Source: Methanobrevibacter ruminantium M1
GTDB taxonomy: Archaea > Methanobacteriota > Methanobacteria > Methanobacteriales > Methanobacteriaceae
DNA: 64,000 nt
Direction of reading: 5' to 3'
Assembly: GCF_000024185.1 (NCBI RefSeq)
Contig: NC_013790.1
Location: 2,293,001-2,357,000 of the forward strand
The notes beneath the pieces are model-generated. The model worked only from the letters and a program-made list of their open reading frames with translations, was not told where the DNA came from and ran no database searches. Position 1 is the first letter of the stretch, and every line of letters starts with the position of its first letter. The translations under genes and the position numbers were made by a program. This document shows, one piece after another, positions 9,635 through 18,506 of this stretch.

Positions 9635-10141
9635 TTAGTAAGTTTTAATTCTTCGTTTAAATACTTTAGACCCGCATATCTCACAGTCATCAAATGGATA
9701 ATCTGCAGGATACTCCTTTTTACAGCCTTCACAGGTCTTTTTCCAATTATAAACTCCTTTTATTCCTTCAGTTATAATGCTTTCATAGGGAATATCAAGG
9801 ATTTTTAAAACATTTTGCATAGAATAGTCATCAGTTAAGACCTTAATCTCTTTGCCTTCATCCAATAAAGCCAAAGCAACAGCCAATAGCTTTTTATCAG
9901 GACCTGATAACCTTAAGTCATCACCAGATTTGGCAATGGTTTCATCTAATTTATCCAAGAACTCCTTTTGGGCCTCTTGAATTATAATTTTACCATCATC
10001 TATGGCTTGATTTAATATTAGTCGTGATTTTAAGTCTTTAACCTCATCAGTTATTTCAGAAACTGTAATGTTAAAATCTGATTTCGGTTCAAATCCATTT
10101 ATAAATGCAGATGCATCTAAGACATAATATAAATCACTCAT
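9635..10141 (-). CDS. nob1: Nob1-like rRNA maturation endonuclease (PIN domain plus zinc ribbon)
   Basis: 168-aa protein with an N-terminal PIN nuclease domain and a C-terminal zinc ribbon, the archaeal Nob1 layout. The first catalytic Asp is in YYVLDASAFI (residue 9), and further acidic residues are in SGPDKKLLAVALAL and KVLTDDYSMQ. The ribbon has CEGCKKEYP and, 14 residues on, CEIC. Nob1 cuts the precursor at the 3' end of 16S rRNA during small-subunit maturation in the cytoplasm. I see no ribosome site before the ATG, and a TATA-like AT block is close, so the mRNA may be leaderless. It stands alone. Confidence 0.9.
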   Translation of the reverse strand: MSDLYYVLDASAFINGFEPKSDFNITVSEITDEVKDLKSRLILNQAIDDGKIIIQEAQKEFLDKLDETIAKSGDDLRLSGPDKKLLAVALALLDEGKEIKVLTDDYSMQNVLKILDIPYESIITEGIKGVYNWKKTCEGCKKEYPADYPFDDCEICGSKVFKRRIKTY

Positions 10142-10353
10142 AAATATATTTTAGTAAAATGAATTAATAAATTTAATTATATTTTTCTGGCCAGTAATAA
10201 AAATTAAAGTAAAACTTTGAATAAATAATAATTCTAAAAAAAAATCTCATAAATAAAAATAACAAAAAACTATTTAAAATTTAAATCTCATATGATTAAT
10301 AGTAATTATAAAAAAACAAGTTTTAGGTATTTAAAAAATAGCAGGTGATTTAG

Positions 10354-10872
10354 ATGAAAAGTGAAACAATGGAATTACATAAGAAGAAAGCTCCAATAAA
10401 GGTTTCATGTGGAATTATAACACTTAGTGACAGATTCTCAAATGACAAAGAGGGAAAGGAAAAAGACTTATCCGGAAAATACTTGATTGATGAATTAAGC
10501 AAAAAATACGATGTTGACGATTACACAATCATTCCCGATGAAAAGGACATATTAAAAGACACCATAGAATCAATGATAGATAATGGAATAGATGTAATAA
10601 TCACAACAGGTGGAACAGGCCTTGAATCAAGGGACATAACCATTGAAACTGTAGAACCTTTATTTGAAAAGGAAATGAAAGGATTTGGTGAAATATTCAG
10701 AGCAATTTCATATGAAGAATTAGGGGCGGGATCCCTTTTATCAAGGGCAACAGCAGGAGTTTATAAAAAGACACTCATATTCTGCATGCCAGGATCTCCT
10801 AATGCAGTAAAAACAGGAATGAAAATATTCTATGAAGAATTAGGGCATCTTAAAAAACATGCACAAAAATAG
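10354..10872 (+). CDS. moaB: MoaB/Mog-type molybdopterin adenylyltransferase
   Basis: 172-aa MoCF-domain protein. The diagnostic loop is VIITTGGTGLESRDITIE, and a second conserved stretch is FCMPGSPNAVKTGM. MoaB/Mog proteins bind molybdopterin and activate it with ATP before metal insertion, here for the tungsten or molybdenum enzymes of methanogenesis such as formylmethanofuran dehydrogenase. The N terminus has a 17-residue polar lead (MKSETMELHKKKAPIKV) before the core. The ATG follows AGGTGATTTAG. It is the only plus-strand gene in this part and is monocistronic, with a T-run after the stop. Confidence 0.9.
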   Translation: MKSETMELHKKKAPIKVSCGIITLSDRFSNDKEGKEKDLSGKYLIDELSKKYDVDDYTIIPDEKDILKDTIESMIDNGIDVIITTGGTGLESRDITIETVEPLFEKEMKGFGEIFRAISYEELGAGSLLSRATAGVYKKTLIFCMPGSPNAVKTGMKIFYEELGHLKKHAQK

Positions 10873-10879
10873 AATTTAA

Positions 10880-10985
10880 AAAAATTAAACCTTTTCTTTA
10901 GACAAAACCATTTCTTAGAAAAAATAGAAAAAATTAAACCTTTTCTTTAGACAAAACCATTTCTTAGAAAAAATAGAAAAAATAA
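10880..10985. repeat. 49-bp tandem repeat downstream of moaB
   Basis: Just over two copies of a 49-bp unit containing ccttttctttagacaaaacc; the motif occurs at 10890 and 10939. It lies between the converging moaB and pyrE genes and contains T-runs for moaB and A-runs, so it may serve as a terminator region. Confidence 0.8.
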
Positions 10986-11080
10986 ACCCTTTTCTAGAAA
11001 AGATAAGAAAAAAATAAAACAGTTCTTTAAAAAAGATAAGAAAAAATAAAAAAAAGAAAAAAACATTTGATATAAATCAA

Positions 11081-11605
11081 TTATTCAAAAAATTCGCTAA
11101 CGGAAATTAAAGGTTCTAATGTAATTCCCTCATTTGCAAAGGTCTCCATTGCACCTTCTTCCCTGTCTACAACAACAAAAGCTTTTTGAACTACTCCACC
11201 ATTATCAACTATTGCATTAATGGCCTTTAGTAAAGAACCTCCAGTTGTAGTAACGTCTTCAACAAGGATTACCTTATCCCCTTCATTCAAATCTCCTTCG
11301 ATTAATTTAGAAGTTCCATAGCCTTTTTTCTCTTTTCTAATCATAAGGAGCGGTTTTTTAGATTCCAAAGAAACAGCAGTTGCAATAGGAACGGCTCCTA
11401 AAGCAGGTCCTGCAATCTTATCTGTATCATCATCAATCTTTTCATTGATTAGCTTTGCAATTGTAGACAAGATTTCAGGCTCTGTTATAGCTCTTTTCAT
11501 ATTGACATAATAGTTGCTTTTCTTTCCTGAAGCAAGAGTGAATTCCCCTTGTTCAAATACTTTGTTTTCCTTAAGAATTTCAATTAAATATTCTTTAGAT
11601 ACCAT
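11081..11605 (-). CDS. pyrE: Orotate phosphoribosyltransferase
   Basis: 174-aa type I phosphoribosyltransferase that joins orotate to PRPP to give OMP in pyrimidine synthesis. The PRPP loop [18 protein letters not shown] and the substrate region [18 protein letters not shown] are clear, and the length is typical. Two upstream in-frame starts (GTG 11614, ATG 11611) overlap a GTGATG ribosome site, so I place the start at the ATG at 11605 ([11 protein letters not shown]). It is followed downstream by T-rich sequence and preceded at 49 bp by a PRC-barrel gene on the same strand. The carA-carB genes of the same pathway are about 7 kb away. Confidence 0.93.
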   Translation of the reverse strand: MVSKEYLIEILKENKVFEQGEFTLASGKKSNYYVNMKRAITEPEILSTIAKLINEKIDDDTDKIAGPALGAVPIATAVSLESKKPLLMIRKEKKGYGTSKLIEGDLNEGDKVILVEDVTTTGGSLLKAINAIVDNGGVVQKAFVVVDREEGAMETFANEGITLEPLISVSEFFE

Positions 11606-11653
11606 GCACATCACTGAAATTAAATAAAACAGTTAAGATTCTTATTAAACCAC

Positions 11654-11938
11654 TTATAATTGGTTTTTCAAATCTTGAATCTCATCAGCCATTTGATCTA
11701 GGTCTTCTCCGAATGCATCTTTTAAAAGAATCTTATCACCGATTTTGCTTATCATATCAAAAGGAATGACCAATTCGCTTTTAGAAATGTTTAAGCTTTC
11801 CTGAATACCTCCTTTAGAGACAATGATTGATTCAATAATATTATCCTCAACATCAATATCAACATCAACGACTTTTCCCATAACGGTTACATCAGTTCCT
11901 AAGACTTCTTTACCAATTAATTCCTTTGCAATTCTCAT
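11654..11938 (-). CDS. PRC-barrel domain protein
   Basis: 94-aa protein made almost only of one PRC-barrel fold: MRIAKELIGKEVLGTDVTVM then GKVVDVDIDVEDN, ending in a short charged helix. Small PRC-barrel proteins are common in methanogens; related domains occur in RimM and photosynthetic reaction centre subunit H, but the role of the free-standing archaeal form is unknown. An RNA-binding or protein-docking role is a guess. The start is secure (AAGGAGGCTTTTT before ATG). It is 48 bp upstream of pyrE and may be cotranscribed with it. Confidence 0.85.
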   Translation of the reverse strand: MRIAKELIGKEVLGTDVTVMGKVVDVDIDVEDNIIESIIVSKGGIQESLNISKSELVIPFDMISKIGDKILLKDAFGEDLDQMADEIQDLKNQL

Positions 11939-12453
11939 AAAAAGCCTCCTTTATATAAAATAAGTTCAAATAATCATTAATTGAAAAACTTTCTTATGGA
12001 AAGTTGTTTAAAAACTTATTGATTAATATATCTTTTATTCTAATCAATTAATAAATATTTTGTTAGAATTAAGTTAAAGAATGATAAAAAGAAAAAAAGC
12101 TTTTTGCTAGAATTAACTTAAAGAATGATAAAAAGAAAAAAGTCTTTTGTTAGAATTAAGTTAAAGAATGATAAAAAGAAAAAAAGCTTTTTGCTAGAAT
12201 TAACTTAAAGAATGATAAAAAGAAAAAAGTCTTTTGTTAGAATTAAGTTAAAGAATGATAAAAAGAAAAAAAAGTTTTTTGTTGGAATTCCATCTGAAAT
12301 TAAACATTTGGCAATAGAACATTTAATCTCAAACAGAACCCCAACAATTCTAATATGAGGTACGAATAATTAAATAAAACTAAAAAATAAAAATAGGAAT
12401 AAATAATTAAAACATATATTCCAATCAATAATAAAAAAGATATAAGGATTTAA
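11939..12453. other. Non-coding spacer with repeat array
   Basis: About 515 bp between the PRC-barrel gene and the small symporter protein gene. It holds the five-unit repeat array 12061-12280. The first 60 bp should carry the PRC-barrel/pyrE promoter. No other gene seen. Confidence 0.5.
12061..12280. repeat. Five-copy alternating tandem repeat, about 43-44 bp per unit
   Basis: Units start at 12063, 12107, 12150, 12194 and 12237. Units 1, 3 and 5 read ttagaattaagttaaag while 2 and 4 read ctagaattaacttaaag, so the true duplicated unit is an 87-bp pair. The shared core is agaatgataaaaagaaaaa. On the minus strand each unit has T-runs and could terminate transcription from the symporter operon. 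Confidence 0.85.
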
Positions 12454-12567
12454 TTAATCCTCATTATTCCAGTTTAATGCGCCGTAGGCAACACAAACCA
12501 ATGTCATTCCAATGAGTAAAACATAAACTCCCCAAATCCAAGGATCTTCTATTCCAAAAACCATCAT
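12454..12567 (-). CDS. Small symporter accessory protein (37 aa)
   Basis: A 37-codon gene that starts 10 bp after the stop codon of the symporter gene. The peptide begins MMVFGIEDPWIWGVYVL, has one hydrophobic span rich in Leu, Val and Gly, and ends ALNWNNED. This form (a short xFGIEDPWIW head, one membrane span, xNWN tail) is typical of small proteins encoded next to sodium:solute symporters and annotated as symporter small accessory proteins. It probably sits in the membrane with the transporter. AAGGTGATATC precedes the ATG; the second ATG at 12564 is also possible. Too short for ordinary gene callers. Confidence 0.8.
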   Translation of the reverse strand: MMVFGIEDPWIWGVYVLLIGMTLVCVAYGALNWNNED

Positions 12568-12576
12568 GATATCACC

Positions 12577-14226
12577 TTATTCTTCAGAAAGTCCCTCAAA
12601 TGACCTTTTAATTACTTTTTCATCCATCGGAGGTGAAAGCAAGCTTACAACAACTGTAAATATTACAGAAACAGGTATTGCAAATACCATCACATCAATT
12701 GAATACCAAGGCATTACATTAATCAGCATGTCCATACCAGTTAAGGCCTTACAGATTCCAAGGCCAACAGCAGTTTTCTTATATACAAATACAAGCAAGA
12801 AAAGACTTGTGAATGTACCGGATAAAAGACCTGCAATTGCCCCTTTTCTTGTTGCACGTTTCCAGAATAAGGCTGCACAATAGACCGGAAGGAATGCTGC
12901 TGCACATAATCCCATAAAGAGAGATGTACCAAGAGCTACAATACCTCCAGGCAAAATAAGACCAATGATTAAAGACAACACTACAGCAATCAAAATACCT
13001 AATTGGCTAACTGAAATAAATCCTATTCTAGTTTCCTCTTTTGAAGAGCCTTCCAAAATCTCCTCATCAGTATATTCGCGGGTAGTTCCTCTGTTTTTAA
13101 ATGCGTCTACAATATCGTGACCTAATGCAGTACCTTGAGTGTGATACTGTGAGGAAAGGGTTGACATTGCCGCTGCAAGCAAGGACAAGAGGAATATGTA
13201 TACAAACCATTCAGGAAGTGCAGTTGAGATGAATGTAGGGATGATTGAATCCATATTTCCACCTACATAGTCAATTGCAATCTGACCGAAGTTCTGATAG
13301 AAGTATACGTTACATAATGAACCTACGATATAAGCGGTACCGGTCATAACAGCAATGAAGACAGCTCCAATCAAGAGGGACCTGTGCAATTCCTTATTGG
13401 ATTTTACAGTCATGAACCTTACTGCAAGCTGTGGCTGAGCTAATGCTCCAATACCTACACCCATGATGATAGTGGTTACGAGAGTCCACCAGAATGGGCT
13501 TCCCAGTTTAGGGAAGCTTGTCCAGCCTGTACCACCTTCTGCCAAGGCATCAGGAGGATATAGGTGAGCCATGTTTGTAAGTGCAGTGTTTGCTTCAGTA
13601 ACACCGCCCAATACCCAATAGATGAATACAAGAAGAATCAACATTCCGATAAACATGATTGTTCCTTGCAATGCGTCAGTATACATAACACCCTTCAAAC
13701 CGCCGAAAAGCACATATCCACAAATTACGACAGCCAATATGAAAAGGGCCAGATTAAAGTCAAGCATTAAAGAACTTTCCATAAATCTTGCTGCACCGAT
13801 AAGAACCACTGCCGCATAAATCGGCATAGCACAGAAGATTAAAACTCCACTAAAGTATTGTATGAATTTACTATCGAATCTGCGGCCTAAAAACTCAGGG
13901 AAGGTTAGGGAGTTAAGATTCTTACCCATCTTACGAGTTCTTTTACCGAAGAATACAAATGCAATGAATATCCCTACAAGAATATTTAAGAATGCAAGCC
14001 ATAGTATACCCATACCATATTTACCTGCCACTCCTCCAAAACCGACAATAGCTGCCGTAGAGATAAAAGTAGCCCCGTAACTTAATGCCATAATGTATGG
14101 GTGAGTTTCTCTACCTGCAACCAAAAAGTCTTCAGAGGAATTTGTTCTTTTCCATGCTAGGTAACCTACGTAACCTACCATAAGGAAGTAAACGATAAAA
14201 ACAATTCCTAGTAAAAAGTAATTCAT
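12577..14226 (-). CDS. Sodium:solute symporter family protein
   Basis: 549-aa membrane protein with about 13 predicted spans, of the SSS (proline, pantothenate, acetate) family. The N-terminal segment has SEDFLVAGRETHPYIMALSY and a Gly-rich FISTAAIVGFGGVAGKYGMG region. The sodium-site span LLAAAMSTLSSQYHTQG matches the family. It imports a solute with Na+; the solute cannot be read from sequence. The divergent neighbour is a PaaK-type acyl-CoA ligase with an ACT protein, which suggests an aryl or short-chain acid. A 37-aa accessory protein gene follows it directly. There is only a weak ribosome site before the ATG (GAGGTCATTGA). Confidence 0.9.
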   Translation of the reverse strand: MNYFLLGIVFIVYFLMVGYVGYLAWKRTNSSEDFLVAGRETHPYIMALSYGATFISTAAIVGFGGVAGKYGMGILWLAFLNILVGIFIAFVFFGKRTRKMGKNLNSLTFPEFLGRRFDSKFIQYFSGVLIFCAMPIYAAVVLIGAARFMESSLMLDFNLALFILAVVICGYVLFGGLKGVMYTDALQGTIMFIGMLILLVFIYWVLGGVTEANTALTNMAHLYPPDALAEGGTGWTSFPKLGSPFWWTLVTTIIMGVGIGALAQPQLAVRFMTVKSNKELHRSLLIGAVFIAVMTGTAYIVGSLCNVYFYQNFGQIAIDYVGGNMDSIIPTFISTALPEWFVYIFLLSLLAAAMSTLSSQYHTQGTALGHDIVDAFKNRGTTREYTDEEILEGSSKEETRIGFISVSQLGILIAVVLSLIIGLILPGGIVALGTSLFMGLCAAAFLPVYCAALFWKRATRKGAIAGLLSGTFTSLFLLVFVYKKTAVGLGICKALTGMDMLINVMPWYSIDVMVFAIPVSVIFTVVVSLLSPPMDEKVIKRSFEGLSEE

Positions 14227-14792
14227 TCAATGACCTCTAAATAAAAATTTAAATAAAAATATATTGTGAAAGAAATGATAAAATTATAAACCGGAACATT
14301 ATATTCTCTTTAAAAAATTGAGAAAGTATAAACCGGATAATTTATAATTTCACTTTAAAAAAATGATAAAATTATAAACCTAATTAACTATAATTTCACT
14401 TTAAAAAAATGATAAAATTATAAGTTTAGTAATAATAATTTTACAAATTAATTTTTAATTAATATTATATATAAATTTTTTTAGAAAATTAAAAATTATC
14501 TAATTAAAAAATAACATAAAACTTAATCAAGTCTTAATTAGGTTAATAGAATAATAAAAAAGAATATTTTGAAAAAATAAAAATAAAATATGCAGAAATG
14601 AATAAAAAATGTACATTTTAGACAATATTAAGAAATTTTAAACTAGTAAATTTATTAATGATTAGTAATAAAGTTAATAGTGTTATAAAAATATAAAAGT
14701 TTTTTTAAAATAATAAAAATTATGTAAAATCAAAACTTTTTTTAAAAATAATAAAATTATACTTATAATAAGAAAAATCATGGAGAAATTAT
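14227..14792. other. Divergent intergenic region between symporter and acyl-CoA ligase
   Basis: 566 bp between two genes that point away from each other, so both promoters are here. The symporter side (14265-14427) is a four-unit repeat; the rest is AT-rich with many TATA-like strings and no reading frame. A good place for shared control of uptake and activation, but no clear operator stands out. Confidence 0.5.
14265..14427. repeat. Degenerate tandem repeat, about 45 bp per unit, four units
   Basis: Units contain aatgataaaattataaacc followed by an AT stretch and ctttaaaaaa; they begin near 14269, 14313, 14356 and 14402. They lie 40-200 bp upstream of the symporter gene. Confidence 0.75.
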
Positions 14793-16094
14793 ATGATTTG
14801 GAATCAGAATGCAGAATGTATGGATAAGGAAGAAAAAGAAGAAATGCAACTTGCCTTACTCCAAAAACAAGTAAAGAGAGTTTATGAAAAGGTACCCTTC
14901 TATAGGGAAAAGTTTGATAAAGCAGGATTTCATCCAGATGACTTAAAAACCCTTGATGACATTACCAAAATACCATTTACAACCAAAGCGGATTTAAGAG
15001 AAGCATATCCATTTGGATTATTCGCAGTAAGCGATGATGAGATTATAGAAATTCACAGTACCTCAGGAACAACCGGAACACCTGTCGTCTCCGGATACAC
15101 ACAAAAGGATATTGACATTTGGGGAGAGTGCACTGCAAGGGCCATTGCAATGGCTGGCGGAGATAAAAACTCAAAAATCCAAAATTCCTATGGATACGGA
15201 TTGTTTACCGGAGGATTCGGTATAGACCACGGTGCTAAAGTAATGGGAGCCACTGTAATACCAATGTCTTCTGGAAACACTGCAAGACAATTGAAGATCA
15301 TGGAAGACTTCCAAAGCGACATTCTCACCTGCACTCCATCCTATGCAATGTATTTGGCAGAATCCCTTGAAAAGGAAGGATACACTGCAGATGACATCAG
15401 CTTGCACGGAGGAATCTTCGGAGCTGAAATGTGGACTGAAGAGATGAGGCGTAGCCTAGAGGAAAAATTAGGAATCACTGCACATAACATTTACGGACTT
15501 ACTGAATTGATGGGTCCAGGAGTTGCTGCAGAGTGCAAATATCAGACAGGGCTTCATATTCAAGAGGATCATTTCTATCCAGAAATCATTGACCCTGAAA
15601 CCGAAGAAATATTAGAAGACGGCAAAAGAGGAGAATTGGTCTTGACCAACCTTACAAGAGAAGGAATGCCGGTCATCAGATTCAGGACAAAGGATATGAC
15701 CGCACTTAGAAGGGATGAATGTCCTTGCGGAAGAACCACTGTAAGAATGGATAGAATCACTGGAAGAAGCGACGACATGCTAAAAATCAAAGGAGTCATG
15801 GTTTACCCATCACAAATCGAAACAGCTATCCTACAGATTGAAGGATTGACTGCAAACTATCAGATTCATGTATCAAGACCTCATACCCTTGATGAGATAG
15901 AGGTAAAAGTGGAAACCTCACCTGAAGTATTCTCAGATGAGATGAAAAAGATAGAAGAATTTGAAAGAAGAATTGCCAAAAAGATTCAAAGCGCTATTGG
16001 CATAAGCGTGGATGTGACTTTAGTAGAGCCTGAATCCTTGCCAAGAAGCGAAGGAAAAGCAATTAGAGTAATTGATGAGAGGAACTTTGATTAA
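14793..16094 (+). CDS. Phenylacetate-CoA ligase family protein (AMP-forming)
   Basis: 433-aa adenylate-forming enzyme of the PaaK family. The ATP loop is [15 protein letters not shown], the aryl-acid region has [11 protein letters not shown], the adenine motif is [13 protein letters not shown], and the C-terminal hinge is [25 protein letters not shown] segment matches a PaaK feature. It turns an organic acid, ATP and CoA into acyl-CoA. In methanogens such ligases feed phenylacetate, indoleacetate or similar acids into amino acid synthesis by reductive carboxylation; the true substrate is not known here. The ATG follows GGAGAAATTAT. An ACT-domain gene follows 78 bp later, a widely seen pair. 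Confidence 0.9.
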   Translation: MIWNQNAECMDKEEKEEMQLALLQKQVKRVYEKVPFYREKFDKAGFHPDDLKTLDDITKIPFTTKADLREAYPFGLFAVSDDEIIEIHSTSGTTGTPVVSGYTQKDIDIWGECTARAIAMAGGDKNSKIQNSYGYGLFTGGFGIDHGAKVMGATVIPMSSGNTARQLKIMEDFQSDILTCTPSYAMYLAESLEKEGYTADDISLHGGIFGAEMWTEEMRRSLEEKLGITAHNIYGLTELMGPGVAAECKYQTGLHIQEDHFYPEIIDPETEEILEDGKRGELVLTNLTREGMPVIRFRTKDMTALRRDECPCGRTTVRMDRITGRSDDMLKIKGVMVYPSQIETAILQIEGLTANYQIHVSRPHTLDEIEVKVETSPEVFSDEMKKIEEFERRIAKKIQSAIGISVDVTLVEPESLPRSEGKAIRVIDERNFD

Positions 16095-16172
16095 ACTATT
16101 AAATTAATTTGATTAATAATTAGAATTTTAATAATTGATAAATAAACAAATATTAGTATTTAGGATGATATT

Positions 16173-16604
16173 ATGAGCGTAAAACAACTTTCCGTATTTC
16201 TTGAAAACAAAGAGGGAAAATTAAAAAAAGCAGTTAATGCAATGTCCCAGGCTGGAGTTAACATCAGAGCCCTTTCCATTGCAGACAGCTCCAAATATGG
16301 AATTTTAAGATTAATCGTTTCAGACAACGAATTAGCTATAAAAGCCTTAAAGGAAGAAAACTTTACAGTTAAAGAAACTGAAGTTATTGTTGTAGGAGTA
16401 AAGGACGAACCAAACGGATTGAACACAATGCTTGAAATCCTTGAAAAAGAGCATATTAATGTGGAATACCTTTATGCATTCGTCAGCTCCAAGACTGATG
16501 AAGCTATTGTTGTTGTTAAGATTGGAAACTATGAAGACGGTTTAAAAGCACTTGAAAATGCTAATGCAAACCTCTTATCCAAAGAAGATTTAGCTGAATT
16601 ATAA
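16173..16604 (+). CDS. ACT domain protein (two ACT modules)
   Basis: 143-aa protein with two ACT domains in a row: the first begins VKQLSVFLENKEGKLKKAV and the second near residue 70 with EPNGLNTMLEILEKEHINVE. ACT domains bind amino acids and act as regulators. Its place directly after the PaaK-type ligase, seen in many genomes, suggests it senses an aromatic or branched amino acid and controls the ligase or partner ketoacid ferredoxin oxidoreductase. GGATGATATT precedes the ATG. A T-rich terminator follows the stop. Confidence 0.88.
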   Translation: MSVKQLSVFLENKEGKLKKAVNAMSQAGVNIRALSIADSSKYGILRLIVSDNELAIKALKEENFTVKETEVIVVGVKDEPNGLNTMLEILEKEHINVEYLYAFVSSKTDEAIVVVKIGNYEDGLKALENANANLLSKEDLAEL

Positions 16605-16609
16605 ATCTT

Positions 16610-16650
16610 CTTACTTTTCTTTTTTTATTTTATTTAACATTTAAAACTTT
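16610..16650 (+). terminator. T-rich terminator after the ACT gene
   Basis: Runs of T (acttttctttttttattttattt) begin a few bases after the stop codon on the plus strand. Confidence 0.5.
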
Positions 16651-16825
16651 TTTAACTATTTTTAAACTTAATAAGAATTTTTAAACTTATTTAACCATTT
16701 TTACTTAGAAATTTAAGCAGAAATATCCTCCCACATCTATTTTTATAAACGTAACCAAATTAATTAAAAAAGATTAAATTACTTTACTAACATACATAAT
16801 ATTAAGAAACATAACGGAGAATAAA

Positions 16826-18103
16826 ATGTTAGATAGATTAAAAAGCATTAGTCTTGGAAATTGGATACTCATCGGAATGGTTTTAGGCCTAATAACAGGC
16901 GTAATATTAAACTTGTATGTTCACAGCCAATTTATTGACATAATACTCATAGATAACGTTTTCTACTTAGGAGGAAACATATTTATCAAGCTAATGAAGA
17001 TGCTGGTTGTTCCTCTTGTCTTCTGTTCGATTGTGGTAGGGGTGGCCTCAATTTCAGACATTAGAAAGATTGGTACAATCGGTGGGCGAACCATCCTCAT
17101 CTACCTTATTACAACTGCCCTTGCAGTTTCAATAGCTCTTCTGATTGCAAGCTTCATCCATCCAGGTGCAGGACTGCATATGGCTGGCCTTGCAACTGCC
17201 TCAAACGTTTCAACCAATGTTACAATAACCAATACAATCTTAGGAATGGTTCCAGACAACCCAATCAACTCATTGGCAAATGGAGACATGCTCCCAGTAA
17301 TCATTTTTGGAGTACTGGTAGGAATCATTCTAGCTAAGCTAAAGGAAGAGACAGAAACCATAAACAAGGTCTTTGAGGAAGGCAACACAATCATGATGGA
17401 AATGACTTCAATAGTCATGAAATTTGCCCCAATAGGTGTTTTCTGTCTTATGGCTAAGACATTTGCAACCTTAGGATTCGATGGTCTTATGCCGCTGAGC
17501 AAATATGTAATATGTGTGCTCATAGGCCTTGCAGTGCAGGCATTCATTGTCTATCCGTCACTTATGGTCATATTTACAAGATTGAATCCGATCAAGTTCT
17601 TTAAGAAATTCTATTCTGTAATGCTATTTGCATTTTCATCTTCAACATCAAATGCAACAATTCCATTGAACCTAGAAAAATTAAGCGAACTTGGAGTCTC
17701 AAGGGAAGTCTCATCATTTACAATCCCTCTTGGAGCCACCATCAATATGGATGGAACCGCTATAATGCAAGGGGTTGCAGTAATGTTTGCTGCACAGGCT
17801 TATGGAATGGATTTAGGAGCAAGTGCGCTACTTACAGTAATTTTCACTGCAGTGATGGCCTCTATAGGAACTGCTGGAGTTCCTTCAGTAGGATTGATTA
17901 CCTTAAATATGGTATTCACTTCAATAGGATTGCCTGTAGATGCAATAGGAATCATTATGGGAATAGATCATATCTTAGACATGTTTAGAACTGCTGTAAA
18001 TGTAACAGGTGATGCAATATGTACTATAATTGTATCATTTAAGAACAAGTCTATAGATTTGGATGTTTTTAATGGTAAAAAACAAGCCGAGGGAAGTTCA
18101 TAA
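16826..18103 (+). CDS. Dicarboxylate/amino acid:cation symporter
   Basis: 425-aa membrane transporter of the DAACS (glutamate transporter, GltP/GltT/GltPh) family. Key motifs are the Ser-rich re-entrant loop SSSTSNATIPLN, the sodium/substrate motif TIPLGATINMDGTAIMQG, and the second re-entrant segment ASIGTAGVPSVG. About eight spans and two hairpin loops are expected, working as a trimer. It imports aspartate, glutamate or a C4-dicarboxylate with Na+ or H+. The NMDGT motif favours Na+ coupling. AACGGAGAATAAA precedes the ATG. Monocistronic, with strong terminators after it. Confidence 0.93.
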   Translation: MLDRLKSISLGNWILIGMVLGLITGVILNLYVHSQFIDIILIDNVFYLGGNIFIKLMKMLVVPLVFCSIVVGVASISDIRKIGTIGGRTILIYLITTALAVSIALLIASFIHPGAGLHMAGLATASNVSTNVTITNTILGMVPDNPINSLANGDMLPVIIFGVLVGIILAKLKEETETINKVFEEGNTIMMEMTSIVMKFAPIGVFCLMAKTFATLGFDGLMPLSKYVICVLIGLAVQAFIVYPSLMVIFTRLNPIKFFKKFYSVMLFAFSSSTSNATIPLNLEKLSELGVSREVSSFTIPLGATINMDGTAIMQGVAVMFAAQAYGMDLGASALLTVIFTAVMASIGTAGVPSVGLITLNMVFTSIGLPVDAIGIIMGIDHILDMFRTAVNVTGDAICTIIVSFKNKSIDLDVFNGKKQAEGSS

Positions 18104-18125
18104 CAAAAGGAACTTCCTAAACAGT

Positions 18126-18160
18126 TTCCAGTTTGATAACTGGAACCTATTCTTTTTTTT
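18126..18160 (+). terminator. Intrinsic terminator of the DAACS gene (first)
   Basis: Perfect 8-bp stem ttccagtt/aactggaa (18126-18133 with 18138-18145), 4-nt loop, then a run of eight T at 18153-18160. Confidence 0.8.
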
Positions 18161-18191
18161 AAAAATATTAGAAAAATAGTTTATATATAAT

Positions 18192-18225
18192 TTCCAGCCC
18201 AATAAGCTGGAATCTATTCTTTTTT
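18192..18225 (+). terminator. Intrinsic terminator of the DAACS gene (second)
   Basis: Perfect 7-bp stem ttccagc/gctggaa (18192-18198 with 18206-18212) followed by tctattcttttttaag. The stem and tail closely copy the first terminator 66 bp upstream, so it looks like a duplicated terminator. Confidence 0.75.
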
Positions 18226-18506
18226 AAGTATGTCATTTTAAATGAGAATTAAACTTTACTCCTTTTTATCATTCTAAATGACAATTACAGATTTACTCTT
18301 TTTTATTTTTAGAATATCTCATTTTAAGAGCATTAAATAGAGAATAAGTATAAATAAAACTAATTAAAAATATTTGAAGATATTTGAATAAAGAAAATTA
18401 TAAAATAATAAAAAAAGCAAAAATATGAAAAACAAAAAAATAGTATAAATTAAAAAGCTAAAAAGAATGTTAAAAGTTTAAAAAAAAGTAAAAATTAGTT
18501 AAAATA

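Larger units (their letters stand above)
18104..18506. other. Spacer with serial hairpins after the symporter gene
   Basis: 403 bp. The first 220 bp carry two perfect terminator hairpins and two smaller stem motifs, each followed by a T-run. The rest is AT-rich and its A-runs near 18470-18490 are T-runs for the minus-strand gene that ends at 18507. Confidence 0.6.

Noticed and set aside
12061-12280. CRISPR array
   Set aside because: Units are contiguous, the whole unit repeats, there are no unique spacers, and no cas genes are in the window.
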